In this document: piece by piece, positions 50,412 through 59,343 of the stretch
Numbering within the stretch: the stretch's first letter is position 1
Layout: each line of letters opens with the position of its first letter
Source of the DNA: Galactobacter valiniphilus
GTDB taxonomy: Bacteria > Actinomycetota > Actinomycetes > Actinomycetales > Micrococcaceae
DNA length: 64,000 nt
Reading direction: 5' to 3'
Assembly: GCF_003575975.1 (NCBI RefSeq)
Contig: NZ_QQXK01000014.1
Span: 1-64,000 of the forward strand
The notes under the pieces: generated by a model
What the model saw: only the letters and a program-made list of their open reading frames with translations
Told to the model about the DNA's origin: nothing
The model's database searches: none
Position numbers and translations under genes: made by a program

Positions 50412-51510
50412 GGCGCCGCCCGCCTCCCGCCTCGCCGCCGTCGTCTCGGCGCCGCGCTGCCGGCTCGCCGTCCAGGCCGGGCGTGGGTGGGGCGGCGAGC
50501 GGGCCGGCAAAGAGCCCGGTGGAGAAGGCGAGGAAGACGTGGGGCTGCACGACGCCGCGCGCCACGAGATCGCTCACGCGGGCGTAGGCGCCGCGGGCGT
50601 CGCGCTCCGCGACGATCGCGCGGGCGAGCGCCTCCCCCGCGCCGGGCAGCGCGGCGAGCTGGGCCACGCTCGCGGCATTGAGATCCAACTGAGGGCCGCC
50701 GATGACGGGGACCGCTCCGGTGTCCGCGGGGGCGGCGGGGGCCGGCGCGGGGCTTCCCTGGTGGGCCGATCCCCGGTGGGCACCGGGCACCCGGGCCGGC
50801 TGCTGGGATCCCGGGTACGGAGCGGATTCCCACGCGGTGGGCGTGGCCCGGCTCGACTGGCCGGGCTGGCCGGGCTGGCCGAACTGTCCGAACGGCGCTG
50901 GCTGCCCCGAAACCGGGGCCCCCGCTCCGCCCGCGTGGCGCCCCGGGGGGTTCTGCCCGGACCGGCCCCAGGCGGCGTTCCCCGCCGGCTGCCCAGCGGG
51001 GTAGCTCGCCGCAGCGCCGCCCAGGTAGCCACTCTGGCCGCCTGCCTGGTCCGGGGCCCAGGCCACCGGTGCGCCCTCGGGCACGTGGCCCACACCCGGG
51101 CTGCTGGTCCACGGCGAGGGCGCGAAGCCGGCGGGTGCGGCGGTCCAGCCGCCCCCGCCCCTCGCGAGCTGGTCCTGCCACAGCCAGCGAAGCCACGAGA
51201 CGTTCATGGTGAACGCGGCCACGGGGACGCCGAGCAAGATGATCCCCAAGATCGTGCTGCCGAGCGTGTCCAGGACGGAGTTGTCCGGGTCGGCGTTACT
51301 GAGGGCGACAAGCACGATGACAGCCACGTCGAGGGCCGTCACGACCACTGCCGCGATGTACCAGAGCGCGCTGGTGCGCCGCCGGATGGCCACCATCCAG
51401 AAGCCGATGAACCACAAGAGGCCGAGGCTCAGGAAGCCGGTGAGCATCCAGAGGCTGTTGACGATCCGCCACCCCGCCGTGGGGCGCGGGCCGTAGGGGG
51501 CATAGCTCAC
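50401..51510 (-). CDS. Membrane protein with C-terminal helix-hairpin-helix domain
   Basis: A 369-residue protein in three parts. N-terminal: three predicted transmembrane helices (about 18-110: LTGFLSLGLLWFIGFWMVAI, WYIAAVVVTALDVAVIVLVA and TILGIILLGVPVAAF). Middle: a long disordered Pro/Gly/Gln/Ala-rich region (about 125-290). C-terminal: a ComEA-like helix-hairpin-helix (LDLNAASVAQLAALPGAGEA, then AYARVSDLVARGVV, about 292-340). The HhH may bind DNA or act as a protein interface. The GTG at 51510 overlaps DUF2997 (GTGA). It is a membrane anchor for the operon's products by inference. Confidence 0.8.
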   Translation of the reverse strand: MSYAPYGPRPTAGWRIVNSLWMLTGFLSLGLLWFIGFWMVAIRRRTSALWYIAAVVVTALDVAVIVLVALSNADPDNSVLDTLGSTILGIILLGVPVAAFTMNVSWLRWLWQDQLARGGGGWTAAPAGFAPSPWTSSPGVGHVPEGAPVAWAPDQAGGQSGYLGGAAASYPAGQPAGNAAWGRSGQNPPGRHAGGAGAPVSGQPAPFGQFGQPGQPGQSSRATPTAWESAPYPGSQQPARVPGAHRGSAHQGSPAPAPAAPADTGAVPVIGGPQLDLNAASVAQLAALPGAGEALARAIVAERDARGAYARVSDLVARGVVQPHVFLAFSTGLFAGPLAAPPTPGLDGEPAARRRDDGGEAGGGRRLEF

Positions 51511-51725
51511 GCCTGCCCCTCGAGGCGCTGCCGCGCGGCCGCCTCGTCCTGCACCGTCTCGGGCAGGAGCGCGAACTCCGGCGTGGGCTTGGAGGCCTCG
51601 ACCTCGGCGTGCAGGAGCGCCTTGAGCTGCTCGAGCGCCTCGAGGCAATCGGGTCCGGGCGTGCCGGAGGCCTCCGCCGCGATGGTCCCGTCCGGGCGGA
51701 TGCTGACGCTGAGGCGGCGGGTCAC
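51507..51725 (-). CDS. DUF2997 family protein
   Basis: A 72-residue protein with the DUF2997 pattern SVSIRPDGTIAAEASGTPGP followed by a conserved Cys (DCLEALEQLKALL) and an acidic end. DUF2997 genes are regularly found with DUF1257 (Ycf35) and the AAA protein Ycf46 in cyanobacteria and other bacteria, and that is the arrangement here. The GTG at 51725 overlaps the DUF1257-like stop (GTGA). The function is unknown; a small partner of the ATPase is inferred. Confidence 0.82.
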   Translation of the reverse strand: MTRRLSVSIRPDGTIAAEASGTPGPDCLEALEQLKALLHAEVEASKPTPEFALLPETVQDEAAARQRLEGQA

Positions 51726-52159
51726 GCGATCTCCTCGAAGACGTAGTTGATGGTTCCCTGCTCGGTGCGCTCCTCGATGAGCGTGAAGCCGAGCTCGGCG
51801 GCCTGGGCCTTGGCGAGCTCGGCCGTGCGGGCCTGGGCCAGGCGCCCGGCGGCGGCCTCGACGTCTGCCGCCGCCCGGGCCGAGGCCTCCTGCGGCGCCC
51901 CGAGCAGCACGCCGGCAAAGACCTGCCCCACGCGCTCGAAGCGGATGACGCCAGTGGCGGTCGTGGCCGTCACGAGGTGCTCCTCCACCGCAACGTTGGT
52001 GGCGCCGAGGCTTTCGAGGGCGGCGGCGACGAGCTGCGGGTCGGAGACGCGGATGGGCGTCAACTCGGTCCGGCCCTGCTCCTCGAGCTTGGTCGCGGCC
52101 GAGGTGACGGCGCCGATCAGCGCCATGCCGAGGGGGATGAGGAGTGCTCCGATGCTCAT
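51722..52159 (-). CDS. DUF1257 (Ycf35)-like protein
   Basis: A 145-residue protein with a hydrophobic N-terminus (GALLIPLGMALIGAVTSAA, possibly one membrane helix) and a body showing VSDPQLVAAALESLGATNVA, RFERVGQVFAGVL and the close GFTLIEERTEQGTINYVFEE. The layout is that of DUF1257/Ycf35 proteins, and its position between a Ycf46-like ATPase and a DUF2997 gene supports this; similarity by eye alone is moderate. The ATG at 52159 is 46 bp after the ATPase gene. Confidence 0.68.
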   Translation of the reverse strand: MSIGALLIPLGMALIGAVTSAATKLEEQGRTELTPIRVSDPQLVAAALESLGATNVAVEEHLVTATTATGVIRFERVGQVFAGVLLGAPQEASARAAADVEAAAGRLAQARTAELAKAQAAELGFTLIEERTEQGTINYVFEEIA

Positions 52160-52205
52160 CTGCTTGTTCCTTGTTCGTGTGGAGTGCCGGTCGGTGCCGG
52201 CGGGG

Positions 52206-53846
52206 CTAAAAGTCGATGGTGCGGCCGCCGCGCCAAGAGCCGATGTCGCCCTCGGGGGCCTTGCCCTCCGGGGTGACCTCGGCATACTCCTCGCGGGCCG
52301 CCTTGGCGGTCGCCGCCACGGCGCGGGTCTGCGCCCACTGGCGGGTCGCAGCGATCTGCTCGGCCTGCGTCACCGAGAGCGGCACCGTATTGCGCACGGC
52401 CGTGAGCAGGTCCTCCATGCTCAGGGGTCGCCTGGCCTCGAAGGCGTCGAAGCAACCGGCCACGGCCGCCTGCGCGATCTCCGCGCCGGAGAAGCCCTCC
52501 GTCGCCTCGGCGAGCTGCACCGCGGCGGGCTCGATCTCGATCCCACCCGCCGCCGAGGGGCCCTTCGTGAGGCGCTGGGTCAGGTGCAGGCGCCAGATGT
52601 CCTCGCGCTCGGCGCGCGTGGGCAGGTCGACAAAGAAGATCTCGTCGAAGCGGCCCTTGCGCAGGAACTCGGGCGGCAGCGCGTCGATCGCGTTGGCCGT
52701 GGCGATGACGAAGACGGGGCTGTCCTTCTCCTGCATCCAGGTCAGGAAGGTGCCGAGCACGCGCCGGCTCGTGCCGGCGTCGCCGCCCTGGCCCGTGCCG
52801 AAGCCCTTCTCGATCTCATCGATCCACAGCACGGCGGGCGCCACGGCCTCGGCGAGCGAGAGCGCGCGGCGCATGTTCTCCTCGCTGAATCCCACGAGGC
52901 CCGCGAACACGCGGCCCACGTCGAGGCGCAGGAGCGGCAACCCCCACTGCGCGGAGACGCACGTGGCGGTCAGCGACTTTCCACAGCCGGGCACGCCCGT
53001 GATGAGCAGGCCCTTGGGCGCCGGGATGCCCCACTTGGCGGCGTCCGCCGACCAGGCGTGGCCGCGCTGGGTCAGCCAGGTCTTGAGGTTTCCCAGCCCG
53101 CCGACGTCGTCCAGCGAGCCGGCCGGCGGGATGAACTCGAGGAGCCCCGCCTTACGGATGGTCTGGCGCTTCTCCTCCAGGACCATGGTGATGTCGCCGG
53201 CATCGAGCATGCGGTCGGCCACGAGGGCGCGCGCGAAGGCGTTGTCGGCCTCCCACAGCGTGAGGCCCTGGGCCGCCTGGATGAGCCGGCGGCGGTCGTC
53301 CTCACTCAGGTTGTCGGTGATGGCGTCCCGGTTGACGCTCACGATGCTTTCAAGCACCGCGCCGATCTCCTCCTCCGTGGGCAGCGGGAGGTCCACAACG
53401 GTCACGGCCTTCTCCAGGTCCGGCGGCAGGGCCAGCGTGGGCGAGACGATGATGAGCGTGTGCGGGATGGGGCCGTTCTTGAACTGCATGGCGGTGTCGA
53501 GGATCGCGCGGATGAGCACCGGCTCGGCGCGTGAGCCGCCGGCCCCGAGCTGATGGTGCAGGTCCTGGAAGATGAAGACCGTGGGCTCGGTGACGTTGGC
53601 GGCGTCGGCGAGCGCCTGCTCGGGCGCCACACGGCGCCCGGCGCCCCCGCCGGGGGCGTGCAGGCCGCGGGTGAGCGAGTAGAGCTGCAGGCCGCGGCCG
53701 CGGGGAACCATGCCGTGCGTGAGCAGCTCGGAGACGGCCGCGATGACGCGGTCCGCCTCCTGGGTCTGCACCAGCAGCACGGGGTGCCGCGCCCGGATCA
53801 GCTCCGTGAGCGTGTTCTGGAACGGGCTGGGCCCCGTTGCCGCCAT
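52206..53846 (-). CDS. AAA ATPase, Ycf46-like
   Basis: A 546-residue AAA+ protein. The N-terminal half (about 1-250) is the Ycf46-type domain ([20 protein letters not shown] at its start) with a degenerate ATPase-like look. The C-terminal AAA module has Walker A GVPGCGKS (G284-S291, K290), Walker B LWIDE (D343-E344), sensor 1 FVIATAN and the arginine-finger stretch [16 protein letters not shown]. In cyanobacteria Ycf46 is tied to regulation of photosynthesis and carbon uptake; its role in this non-phototroph is unknown. A GGGGGAAGAG ribosome site precedes the ATG. It heads a seven-gene coupled operon. Confidence 0.9.
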   Translation of the reverse strand: MAATGPSPFQNTLTELIRARHPVLLVQTQEADRVIAAVSELLTHGMVPRGRGLQLYSLTRGLHAPGGGAGRRVAPEQALADAANVTEPTVFIFQDLHHQLGAGGSRAEPVLIRAILDTAMQFKNGPIPHTLIIVSPTLALPPDLEKAVTVVDLPLPTEEEIGAVLESIVSVNRDAITDNLSEDDRRRLIQAAQGLTLWEADNAFARALVADRMLDAGDITMVLEEKRQTIRKAGLLEFIPPAGSLDDVGGLGNLKTWLTQRGHAWSADAAKWGIPAPKGLLITGVPGCGKSLTATCVSAQWGLPLLRLDVGRVFAGLVGFSEENMRRALSLAEAVAPAVLWIDEIEKGFGTGQGGDAGTSRRVLGTFLTWMQEKDSPVFVIATANAIDALPPEFLRKGRFDEIFFVDLPTRAEREDIWRLHLTQRLTKGPSAAGGIEIEPAAVQLAEATEGFSGAEIAQAAVAGCFDAFEARRPLSMEDLLTAVRNTVPLSVTQAEQIAATRQWAQTRAVAATAKAAREEYAEVTPEGKAPEGDIGSWRGGRTIDF

Positions 53847-53978
53847 CTCTTCCCCCTACAGACGCCGATGTGACTGAGATCATCGTGCCATGACATGACC
53901 CCGCCCGAACCTGACATGCTTAGTCATTGCGCCCGGTCGCCGGGCGTCGCCCGCCGACTCCACCCACCAAGGACGCAC

Positions 53979-54998
53979 GTGCTCAACGAGGTCGCCGCCG
54001 CCAGCGAGGCCGGCCTGCGCGCGCTCGGATTCAGGATCGGGGAGCGTGTCGGGGACTCGTGGGCGCTCATCCTGCCCAACGCCCGCCCGGCCCGCCGCAC
54101 GCTGCGCGGGGACCGCGGGCGCATCACGCTCTCCGAGGCTCGCAAGCGCGGGGACGTCGGCGGGGCGGAGCGCGTCCTGCTCGTCGCGCCGTCCGCCTCC
54201 CCCGGTGTGCTGGACGCCGCGCGCCTGGGCCGCTGGGACCTCCTGTTGTGGGAGGCGCCGCTCGCGCTCATCAACGGCGTGGCCTACGAGGCGATCGGCA
54301 CGGGCGTCCCGAGCGACGCCCCGCGCCGCCGCGACCGCCTGGGCCAACCCGCGCCCCTCACGCAACCGGCCCCGCTGCCGGCCGGGCTCCTGGAGCGGCT
54401 CCCCGCCGCCGAGGCGCTCCCCTCCCACACCGGCGGGCGCCCGGCCTGGACGCGCTGGGCCGTGGCGCGCCTGCTCCTGCTGCGCGGCGGCGCCCCCGTG
54501 GGGCACCTCTCCGATGTCCTCGGTGTCTCGCGCCAAGCCGTGAGCCGCGCCCTGACGCAATGGGGCGCCTTGGTGCGCCGCGACGGCTCCGGCGTGTGGA
54601 CGGCGCACGACGACGCCGCCCTCCTGGGCGCGTGGCTCGCCGCGTATCCGGGGCCGGGCGGGCGTAGCGAGGGCTGGTGGCACCCCTTGCCTCCCCTGGG
54701 GCAGGCACGCGCCGCGGCGCTGCTGGCCCAGCGGGCCGGGGCCTCGGCCCTGCTGAGCGGTTCCGTGGCGCGGCAGGTGCACACGCCGGGGCTCGAGGCG
54801 GGCCGGGTCGAGGTGCTCTTGCGCACGCCAGTGGACCTGCGGGCGGCCGGCTTCGAGGCGGTGCCGGTGGAGCGCGCGAGCCTCCTCACGCGGGTGCCGC
54901 GGGACCCCACGGTGTGGGCCACGGCGGTGCCGGCGAGCGTGGCGGGGCAGCCCGTGGTGGTGGCGGATCGGCTCCTCGCCGACGGCAATTTTTCCTAA
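53979..54998 (+). CDS. HTH-containing putative regulator divergent from the Ycf46-like operon
   Basis: A 339-residue protein. The N-terminal part (about 1-100) mixes strands and helices (LILPNARPARRTLRGDRGRI, then ERVLLVAPSASPGVLDAARL). A helix-turn-helix sits near residues 165-195 (VGHLSDVLGVSRQAVSRALT). The C-terminal domain is GSVARQVHTP followed by VEVLLRTPVDLRAAGFEAVP. I cannot name the family; the HTH and divergent position make it a likely regulator of the operon. The GTG at 53979 follows AAGGACGCAC; upstream in-frame starts lie in the promoter region, where TGACATG repeats could be its sites. Confidence 0.72.
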   Translation: MLNEVAAASEAGLRALGFRIGERVGDSWALILPNARPARRTLRGDRGRITLSEARKRGDVGGAERVLLVAPSASPGVLDAARLGRWDLLLWEAPLALINGVAYEAIGTGVPSDAPRRRDRLGQPAPLTQPAPLPAGLLERLPAAEALPSHTGGRPAWTRWAVARLLLLRGGAPVGHLSDVLGVSRQAVSRALTQWGALVRRDGSGVWTAHDDAALLGAWLAAYPGPGGRSEGWWHPLPPLGQARAAALLAQRAGASALLSGSVARQVHTPGLEAGRVEVLLRTPVDLRAAGFEAVPVERASLLTRVPRDPTVWATAVPASVAGQPVVVADRLLADGNFS

Positions 54999-55106
54999 TG
55001 GTGGAAATCCGACTTCACTAAGCGATACTCTGGGCGTGACGCGCGCCACGGTGCGCCCCTCCGCGTCCGCAGCCAGCGCGCGGACCACGAGCTGTAAGGA
55101 GTCATG

Positions 55107-55592
55107 ATGACGCAGACCCTCCCCCGCCTCGCCGCGGGCAATCTGGCCCCGGACTTCACGATCGTCGACGCCGACGGGGACGCGATCGGCCTGGACGAGG
55201 CCGTGAGCTCCGCCAGCGCCGGCGTGGTCGTGTACTTCTACCCCAAGGCCTCCACGCCGGGCTGCACCACCGAGGCCTGCGACTTCCGCGACAACCTCGC
55301 CTCGCTCCAGGGCGCCGGCTACACCGTCCTGGGCGTCTCCCCCGACCTGCCCGAGGCCCTGCGCGCCTTCCGCGACGAGCAGCACCTGAGCTACTCCCTG
55401 CTCTCCGACCCCGACTTCGCGGTCTCCCGCGCCTACGGCGCCTACGGCTCCCGCGTGGTGGGCGAGCAGACCTTCACCGGCACCCAGCGCTCCACCTTTG
55501 TGGTGGGCAAGGACGGCCGCCTCGCCTACGCCGAGTACGACGTTGACCCCAACGGCCACGTCCTGCGCCTGCGCGAGGCCCTCGGCCTCTGA
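55107..55592 (+). CDS. bcp: Thioredoxin-dependent thiol peroxidase (Bcp/PrxQ)
   Basis: A 161-residue peroxiredoxin that reduces peroxides using thioredoxin. The peroxidatic C53 is in YPKASTPGCTTEACDF and the resolving C58 five residues on, the usual two-Cys pattern of PrxQ within one helix. Other family features are GVSPDLPEALRAF and STFVVGKDGRL. Two adjacent ATG codons exist; with AAGGAG at 55096-55101 the second (55107) has the better spacing. The gene stands alone, followed by a strong terminator. Confidence 0.94.
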   Translation: MTQTLPRLAAGNLAPDFTIVDADGDAIGLDEAVSSASAGVVVYFYPKASTPGCTTEACDFRDNLASLQGAGYTVLGVSPDLPEALRAFRDEQHLSYSLLSDPDFAVSRAYGAYGSRVVGEQTFTGTQRSTFVVGKDGRLAYAEYDVDPNGHVLRLREALGL

Positions 55593-55606
55593 GGCCTTCA
55601 CCCTGC

Positions 55607-55656
55607 ACGACGGCGGCCGGGAACCTTTCGCGCGAAAGGTTCCCGGCCGCCGTCGT
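55607..55656 (+). terminator. Terminator after bcp
   Basis: Perfect 24-bp arms (55607-55630 and 55633-55656) with a 2-nt centre, 15 bp after the bcp stop; no T-run. Confidence 0.85.
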
Positions 55657-55735
55657 TCACTGCCGTTTCCGAATCGTTGCCATGCTCAGGGCTAAATCCA
55701 CCGTTCCGTCATGGCCATTCATCGACGCACGGCCC

Positions 55736-55741
55736 TAGCAT
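55736..55741 (+). promoter_or_regulatory. Leaderless -10 (TAGCAT)
   Basis: TANNNT hexamer 7 nt before the ATG at 55749; no ribosome site. Confidence 0.6.
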
Positions 55742-55748
55742 TTTCCGC

Positions 55749-56207
55749 ATGCAACAGCAGTTCGCGGACGGCTCCCCCCTCGCCCGCACGGCCTCCCCCT
55801 GGCTCACGCTCGGCCGATGGTCTCGTGTGGCGGGCCTGGCCTGCCTCCCCTTCGCCGCCGGGCTCGCGGCCGGGGTGATCGGTCCCTCGACCCTCACCTC
55901 CTCGCTCTCGCCCGTGACGGCCTGCGCCATCCTGCTGCTCGGGGTGCCGCTCTGGTTCCTCATCGCCGAGGCCCTCGCCGCCGTGCTGCGCCCGCTCATC
56001 AAGGCCCGGCGGCCCTTCGTGGCCGTGGACGCGGCGTGCGGCATCGGCCTGCTGTTTGTCCTGTTTTCGCTGCTGATCACCCCGTGGTGGGGCGCCGCCG
56101 TGTCGGCGCTCGTGGCCGCGGCCGTGTGGTGGCTCGTGGCCGTGCGCACGCACGAGGCCTTCCGGGCCGCCGTCGAACACCGGCCGATCCGGCACCGGGC
56201 CGACTGA
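55749..56207 (+). CDS. Small membrane protein, unknown function
   Basis: A 152-residue protein with four predicted transmembrane helices (cores LACLPFAAGLAAGVIG, AILLLGVPLWFLIAEALA, ACGIGLLFVLFSLLI and AAVSALVAAAVWWLVAV) and a basic C-terminal tail. No motif points to a function. The start is set by a leaderless -10. It is convergent with the GNAT gene, 13 bp away. Confidence 0.68.
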   Translation: MQQQFADGSPLARTASPWLTLGRWSRVAGLACLPFAAGLAAGVIGPSTLTSSLSPVTACAILLLGVPLWFLIAEALAAVLRPLIKARRPFVAVDAACGIGLLFVLFSLLITPWWGAAVSALVAAAVWWLVAVRTHEAFRAAVEHRPIRHRAD

Positions 56208-56220
56208 GCGCGGCACGCCC

Positions 56221-57054
56221 TCAGGCGGTTCCGCCCCGGCGCCACACGAACGGCGTCGTCTCGGTGACCTTGATGAGGCCGGCCCGCTCGAGGATGGGCC
56301 GCGAGTCCTCCGTCGAATCGGAGTGAATGAGGCGCACGCCGAGCCCCGCCACCGACGCGGCGCGCGCGGACGTCAGCGCCCGATAGATGCCGCGCCCGCG
56401 GTACTCAGGCAGCGTGGCTCCGCCCCACACGCCGGCGAACGGCGTGCCGGCGACGGGCTCGATGCGCCCGGCGCTCACGACCCGACCGTCGGCGATCGCG
56501 GACCACAGCGTCACGGGCTCGCCGGCGGCGCGACGGCGCAGCAGCTCGGGGACGATCCGCTGCGCGAAGGTGGAGCCGAAGACCTCGTCCTCCATGCGCG
56601 CGGCGGCCCACATGGCCTCCTCCGTGAGGGCGGGGGCGATGGTGATCCCCTCGGGCGCGGGGGTGCCGACCAGCCCCTCGAGGGGGCCGATCATGACGGA
56701 CTCGGGCTCCTCCGGCTCGAAGCCGGCGGCGGCGAGCGCCTCGGAGAGGCCCTCCGCGCGGTCGTGGGCGCGGGTCTTGACCTCCACCTCGGAGAGTTCG
56801 GGGCGGGCGTCGCGCCAGGCGACGATGCGGCGGACGACCTCGTCCACGCGGGCGCGGTCCGCCGGTGTGTCGGGGTGCTCAGGGTCCACACCGAGGCCCG
56901 CGTAGCTCACGAAGCCGGTCTGCTCCTCACCGGGGGTGCCGTAGACGCCCAGGTACAGGGGACCGAGCCGGTCCACGCTCGCGGTGCCGGCCATCTCGAC
57001 CCCGGCGCGGAGGTGGCGGTCGTACTCGGCAAGGAGTTGAGACTTGTCAATCAC
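56221..57054 (-). CDS. GNAT-family acetyltransferase (two-domain)
   Basis: A 277-residue protein. The C-terminal half (about 135-277) is a canonical GNAT domain with LWSAIADGRVVSAGRIEP, the acetyl-CoA loop LPEYRGRGIYRALTSARAA, and the end RPILERAGLIKVTETTPFVW. The N-terminal half (about 1-120) is a degenerate second GNAT-like domain ending EALAAAGFEPEEPESVMI. The GTG at 57054 has TACACT seven nt upstream. The acceptor is unknown. Confidence 0.82.
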   Translation of the reverse strand: MIDKSQLLAEYDRHLRAGVEMAGTASVDRLGPLYLGVYGTPGEEQTGFVSYAGLGVDPEHPDTPADRARVDEVVRRIVAWRDARPELSEVEVKTRAHDRAEGLSEALAAAGFEPEEPESVMIGPLEGLVGTPAPEGITIAPALTEEAMWAAARMEDEVFGSTFAQRIVPELLRRRAAGEPVTLWSAIADGRVVSAGRIEPVAGTPFAGVWGGATLPEYRGRGIYRALTSARAASVAGLGVRLIHSDSTEDSRPILERAGLIKVTETTPFVWRRGGTA

Positions 57055-57061
57055 TTGACCG

Positions 57062-57067
57062 AGTGTA
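57062..57067 (-). promoter_or_regulatory. Leaderless -10 (TACACT) of the GNAT gene
   Basis: Minus-strand TACACT, 7 nt before the GTG at 57054. Confidence 0.6.
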
Positions 57068-57119
57068 GGTCGTCCCGGCTCGGCGGGCCAGGCCCGCGGC
57101 GCCGGGACCGACGGGGTGC

Positions 57120-57578
57120 TCAGTACCCGGTCGGCGCCCCGTAGCCCGACTGGCCGTACGCCTGCTGGCCGGGCTGGCCGTAGCCGGGGCCGCCGAAGCC
57201 AAAGAAGCGCTGCTCAGGGACGCTCGGCTGGGCGCACTGCACGATCAGGACGATCCAGCCCACGATCGGGAAGAGCATCCAGAAGATGTTGGCCCAGTGG
57301 CGGCCGGAGTCGCGCAGGCGGCGCACCGTCACGGCGAGCGAGGGCAGCAGGGTCGCGAGGGCCCAGAGGTTGCTGACAGTGTCGGCCGGCGTGCGCCACG
57401 TGACGAGGCCGAGCCCGTCGTCCGTCGGGACGAAGGTGCTGCCGGGCAGCACGATGTCGATGGCGATGCTCACCAGGAACAGGAAGAGCGCAAACCACCA
57501 GAACTCGGGGCGCCTGGCACGGCCGCCGAACTCGGCGTACTTGGTGAAACACGTCTTGATGGCGGTCAGGAAATCCAT
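57120..57578 (-). CDS. DUF805 membrane protein
   Basis: A 152-residue protein of the DUF805 family with three to four helices. The N-terminal FLTAIKTCFTKYAEFGGRAR and EFWWFALFLFLVS, the middle VRRLRDSGRHWANIFW and the hydrophobic FPIVGWIVLIVQCAQP are typical. A Gly/Tyr/Gln-rich tail (GPGYGQPGQQAYGQ) ends the protein. The function is unknown. The window's second DUF805 gene (29538-30234) is broken, so this may be the only working copy here. Confidence 0.85.
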   Translation of the reverse strand: MDFLTAIKTCFTKYAEFGGRARRPEFWWFALFLFLVSIAIDIVLPGSTFVPTDDGLGLVTWRTPADTVSNLWALATLLPSLAVTVRRLRDSGRHWANIFWMLFPIVGWIVLIVQCAQPSVPEQRFFGFGGPGYGQPGQQAYGQSGYGAPTGY

Positions 57579-57778
57579 GGCCTCGGTCCTCGAAGGTGGG
57601 CGCCGCGACACGGCGACAGCCCGAGTGATGGGCCGGCGGCGCGGATGCGCTGCCGGCCCCTCTAGCCTGGCATCCCCGCATACCGCGCGCCATGCAACCA
57701 CGGGATGAGTCGGGGGCGGGTCGTCCCCTGCCACGGCGTGAGGGCGCCCCGGCAGCGACCGGCGGGCTAGCCGCCCAG

Positions 57779-59287
57779 CTACCCCTGGCGCCGCGCCGCC
57801 TTCACGAGCGCCACGACGCCCAACGCGCAGGCCAGGAAACCGACGGCGAGGATGCCCCAGCCCAGCGGGCCCATGTTCACGGCCGTCACCGTCACCACCA
57901 CGGGAGCGATCATATTGGAGAGCGCGAAGCCCGTGCCGAAGACGCCCTGATAGGCGCCCATCTGCTCCGGCGGGGCGAGCTCGTAGCTCATGGCCCAGCC
58001 GGCGGCCGAGGAGAGCACCTCGGCGAGGGAGTGGGCAATCGCCGCCGCCACGAGGACGACGAGCGCGAGCCAGAGCGGCAGGAATCCGCCCCAGGCCCAC
58101 AGCCCGCACGCCGCCGCCATGAGCCAGCCGGCCCTGGCCATGGCGCGGGCCGCCCCCGGGAGGTCCCCCGCGCCGCGGCTGAGCCGCACCGAGAGCGAGG
58201 CGACGACCGCCGTGTTGATGATGAGCAGGACCGAGACGGCGGCGCTCGGCGCCTCGGTGTGGTTGACCACCCACAGCGGGACGGCCACACCAAAGAGCCC
58301 GAACTGGATGGAAAAGGCGCCGTTGAGCAGGGTCAGGAGCAGGTAGCGGGCGTCCCGGTAGGGCGAGCGCGGGCGCCGCGCCGCGGCCTTCGCGGACGAC
58401 GACGCGGCGGTCGGGTCCGCGGCGGCCGGCACCGGTCGGGGCGCGGCCGGAGCGGTCAAGGCGGCCGGGTCGGCCTGGGCAGCCTGGGCAGCCGAGGTTG
58501 TCTGGGCAGCCGACGCCGAGTCGGCACCCGGTGCCCCCGCCTCGCCGCCCGCTGAACCGTCCTCCGCGCGGACGGCGACGTCTCCGGCGGAAGGCGACCC
58601 GGCGCCGTCGGGCACCCCGCCTCCCTCTCCGGCCGCGACCGGTTCCGGCGCGGCGCGCCGGTCCACGCGCTCCGGCTCGAGGCCGCGCAGCGAGAAGGCC
58701 CCGGCCACGAGGAGCAGGCCGGAGAGCACCATGGTGAGGCGGTACGCCCCGCCCGTGCCGATCGCGAGTGGGATCGCGGCGATCGCCGTGCCGATCCCGA
58801 TGCCCACGTTGGTCACGGTGTACATGCCGGCGCGGATGCGCACGCGGTCATCGCCCGTGAAGGCGCGGCCGATCGCGGCGGAGCGGACGGAAGAGCCGAA
58901 TTGCTGCGCCGCCATGGTGATGGAGGCGATGAGCAGGAGCATCCAGTAGCCGGAGATGAGCGTGTAGGCGCACAGGCCCAGTCCCTGAATCGCCGCTGAC
59001 ACGATGAGCATGGTGCGGGAGCTGAGGCGGTCGGCCAGGTGGCCACCGAGCAGCGAGAACACCACCCCCACGCCGCCCGCGATGGTCAGGGCCAGGCCGA
59101 CCTGCAGGGCGTCGAAGCCCAGGATGAGCGTGAGGTAGAGCGCCGTGAGCGTGAAGAACACGCCGCGGCCCAGGGTGTTGAGGGCGTTGGCGATGAGCAG
59201 CGTGCGCAGCGTGATGTCGGTGCGCCAGAGCTGGGTGAGCGGCGCGGGGGTCGCCTCGTCCGACGCGGTGGGGGCGGGGGATGTCAT
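57779..59287 (-). CDS. MFS transporter with a long Ala-rich central loop
   Basis: A 502-residue, 12-helix major facilitator with the signature GGHLADRLSSRTM after helix 2. The cytoplasmic loop between helices 6 and 7 (about residues 205-300) is unusually long and made of Ala/Gly/Pro/Ser, and includes a copy of the recurring 10-mer (coding PDGAG). The C-terminal six helices are normal. The ATG follows AAGGTGTC. It is divergent (56 bp) from an ArsR-type gene that probably regulates it. Drug or metabolite efflux is inferred. Confidence 0.85.
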   Translation of the reverse strand: MTSPAPTASDEATPAPLTQLWRTDITLRTLLIANALNTLGRGVFFTLTALYLTLILGFDALQVGLALTIAGGVGVVFSLLGGHLADRLSSRTMLIVSAAIQGLGLCAYTLISGYWMLLLIASITMAAQQFGSSVRSAAIGRAFTGDDRVRIRAGMYTVTNVGIGIGTAIAAIPLAIGTGGAYRLTMVLSGLLLVAGAFSLRGLEPERVDRRAAPEPVAAGEGGGVPDGAGSPSAGDVAVRAEDGSAGGEAGAPGADSASAAQTTSAAQAAQADPAALTAPAAPRPVPAAADPTAASSSAKAAARRPRSPYRDARYLLLTLLNGAFSIQFGLFGVAVPLWVVNHTEAPSAAVSVLLIINTAVVASLSVRLSRGAGDLPGAARAMARAGWLMAAACGLWAWGGFLPLWLALVVLVAAAIAHSLAEVLSSAAGWAMSYELAPPEQMGAYQGVFGTGFALSNMIAPVVVTVTAVNMGPLGWGILAVGFLACALGVVALVKAARRQG

Positions 59288-59329
59288 GACACCTTTGTCC
59301 CATTGGGCGGGTGCCGGCGAACAGAGATG

Positions 59330-59335
59330 TAGCGT
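59330..59335 (+). promoter_or_regulatory. Candidate leaderless -10 (TAGCGT)
   Basis: TANNNT hexamer 8 nt before the ATG at 59344. Confidence 0.5.
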
Positions 59336-59343
59336 ATTGCTTC

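Noticed and set aside
57120-57578. DUF805 gene considered as a duplicated pseudogene like the one at 29.5 kb
   Set aside because: Its frame is open with a complete family pattern and no internal stop.
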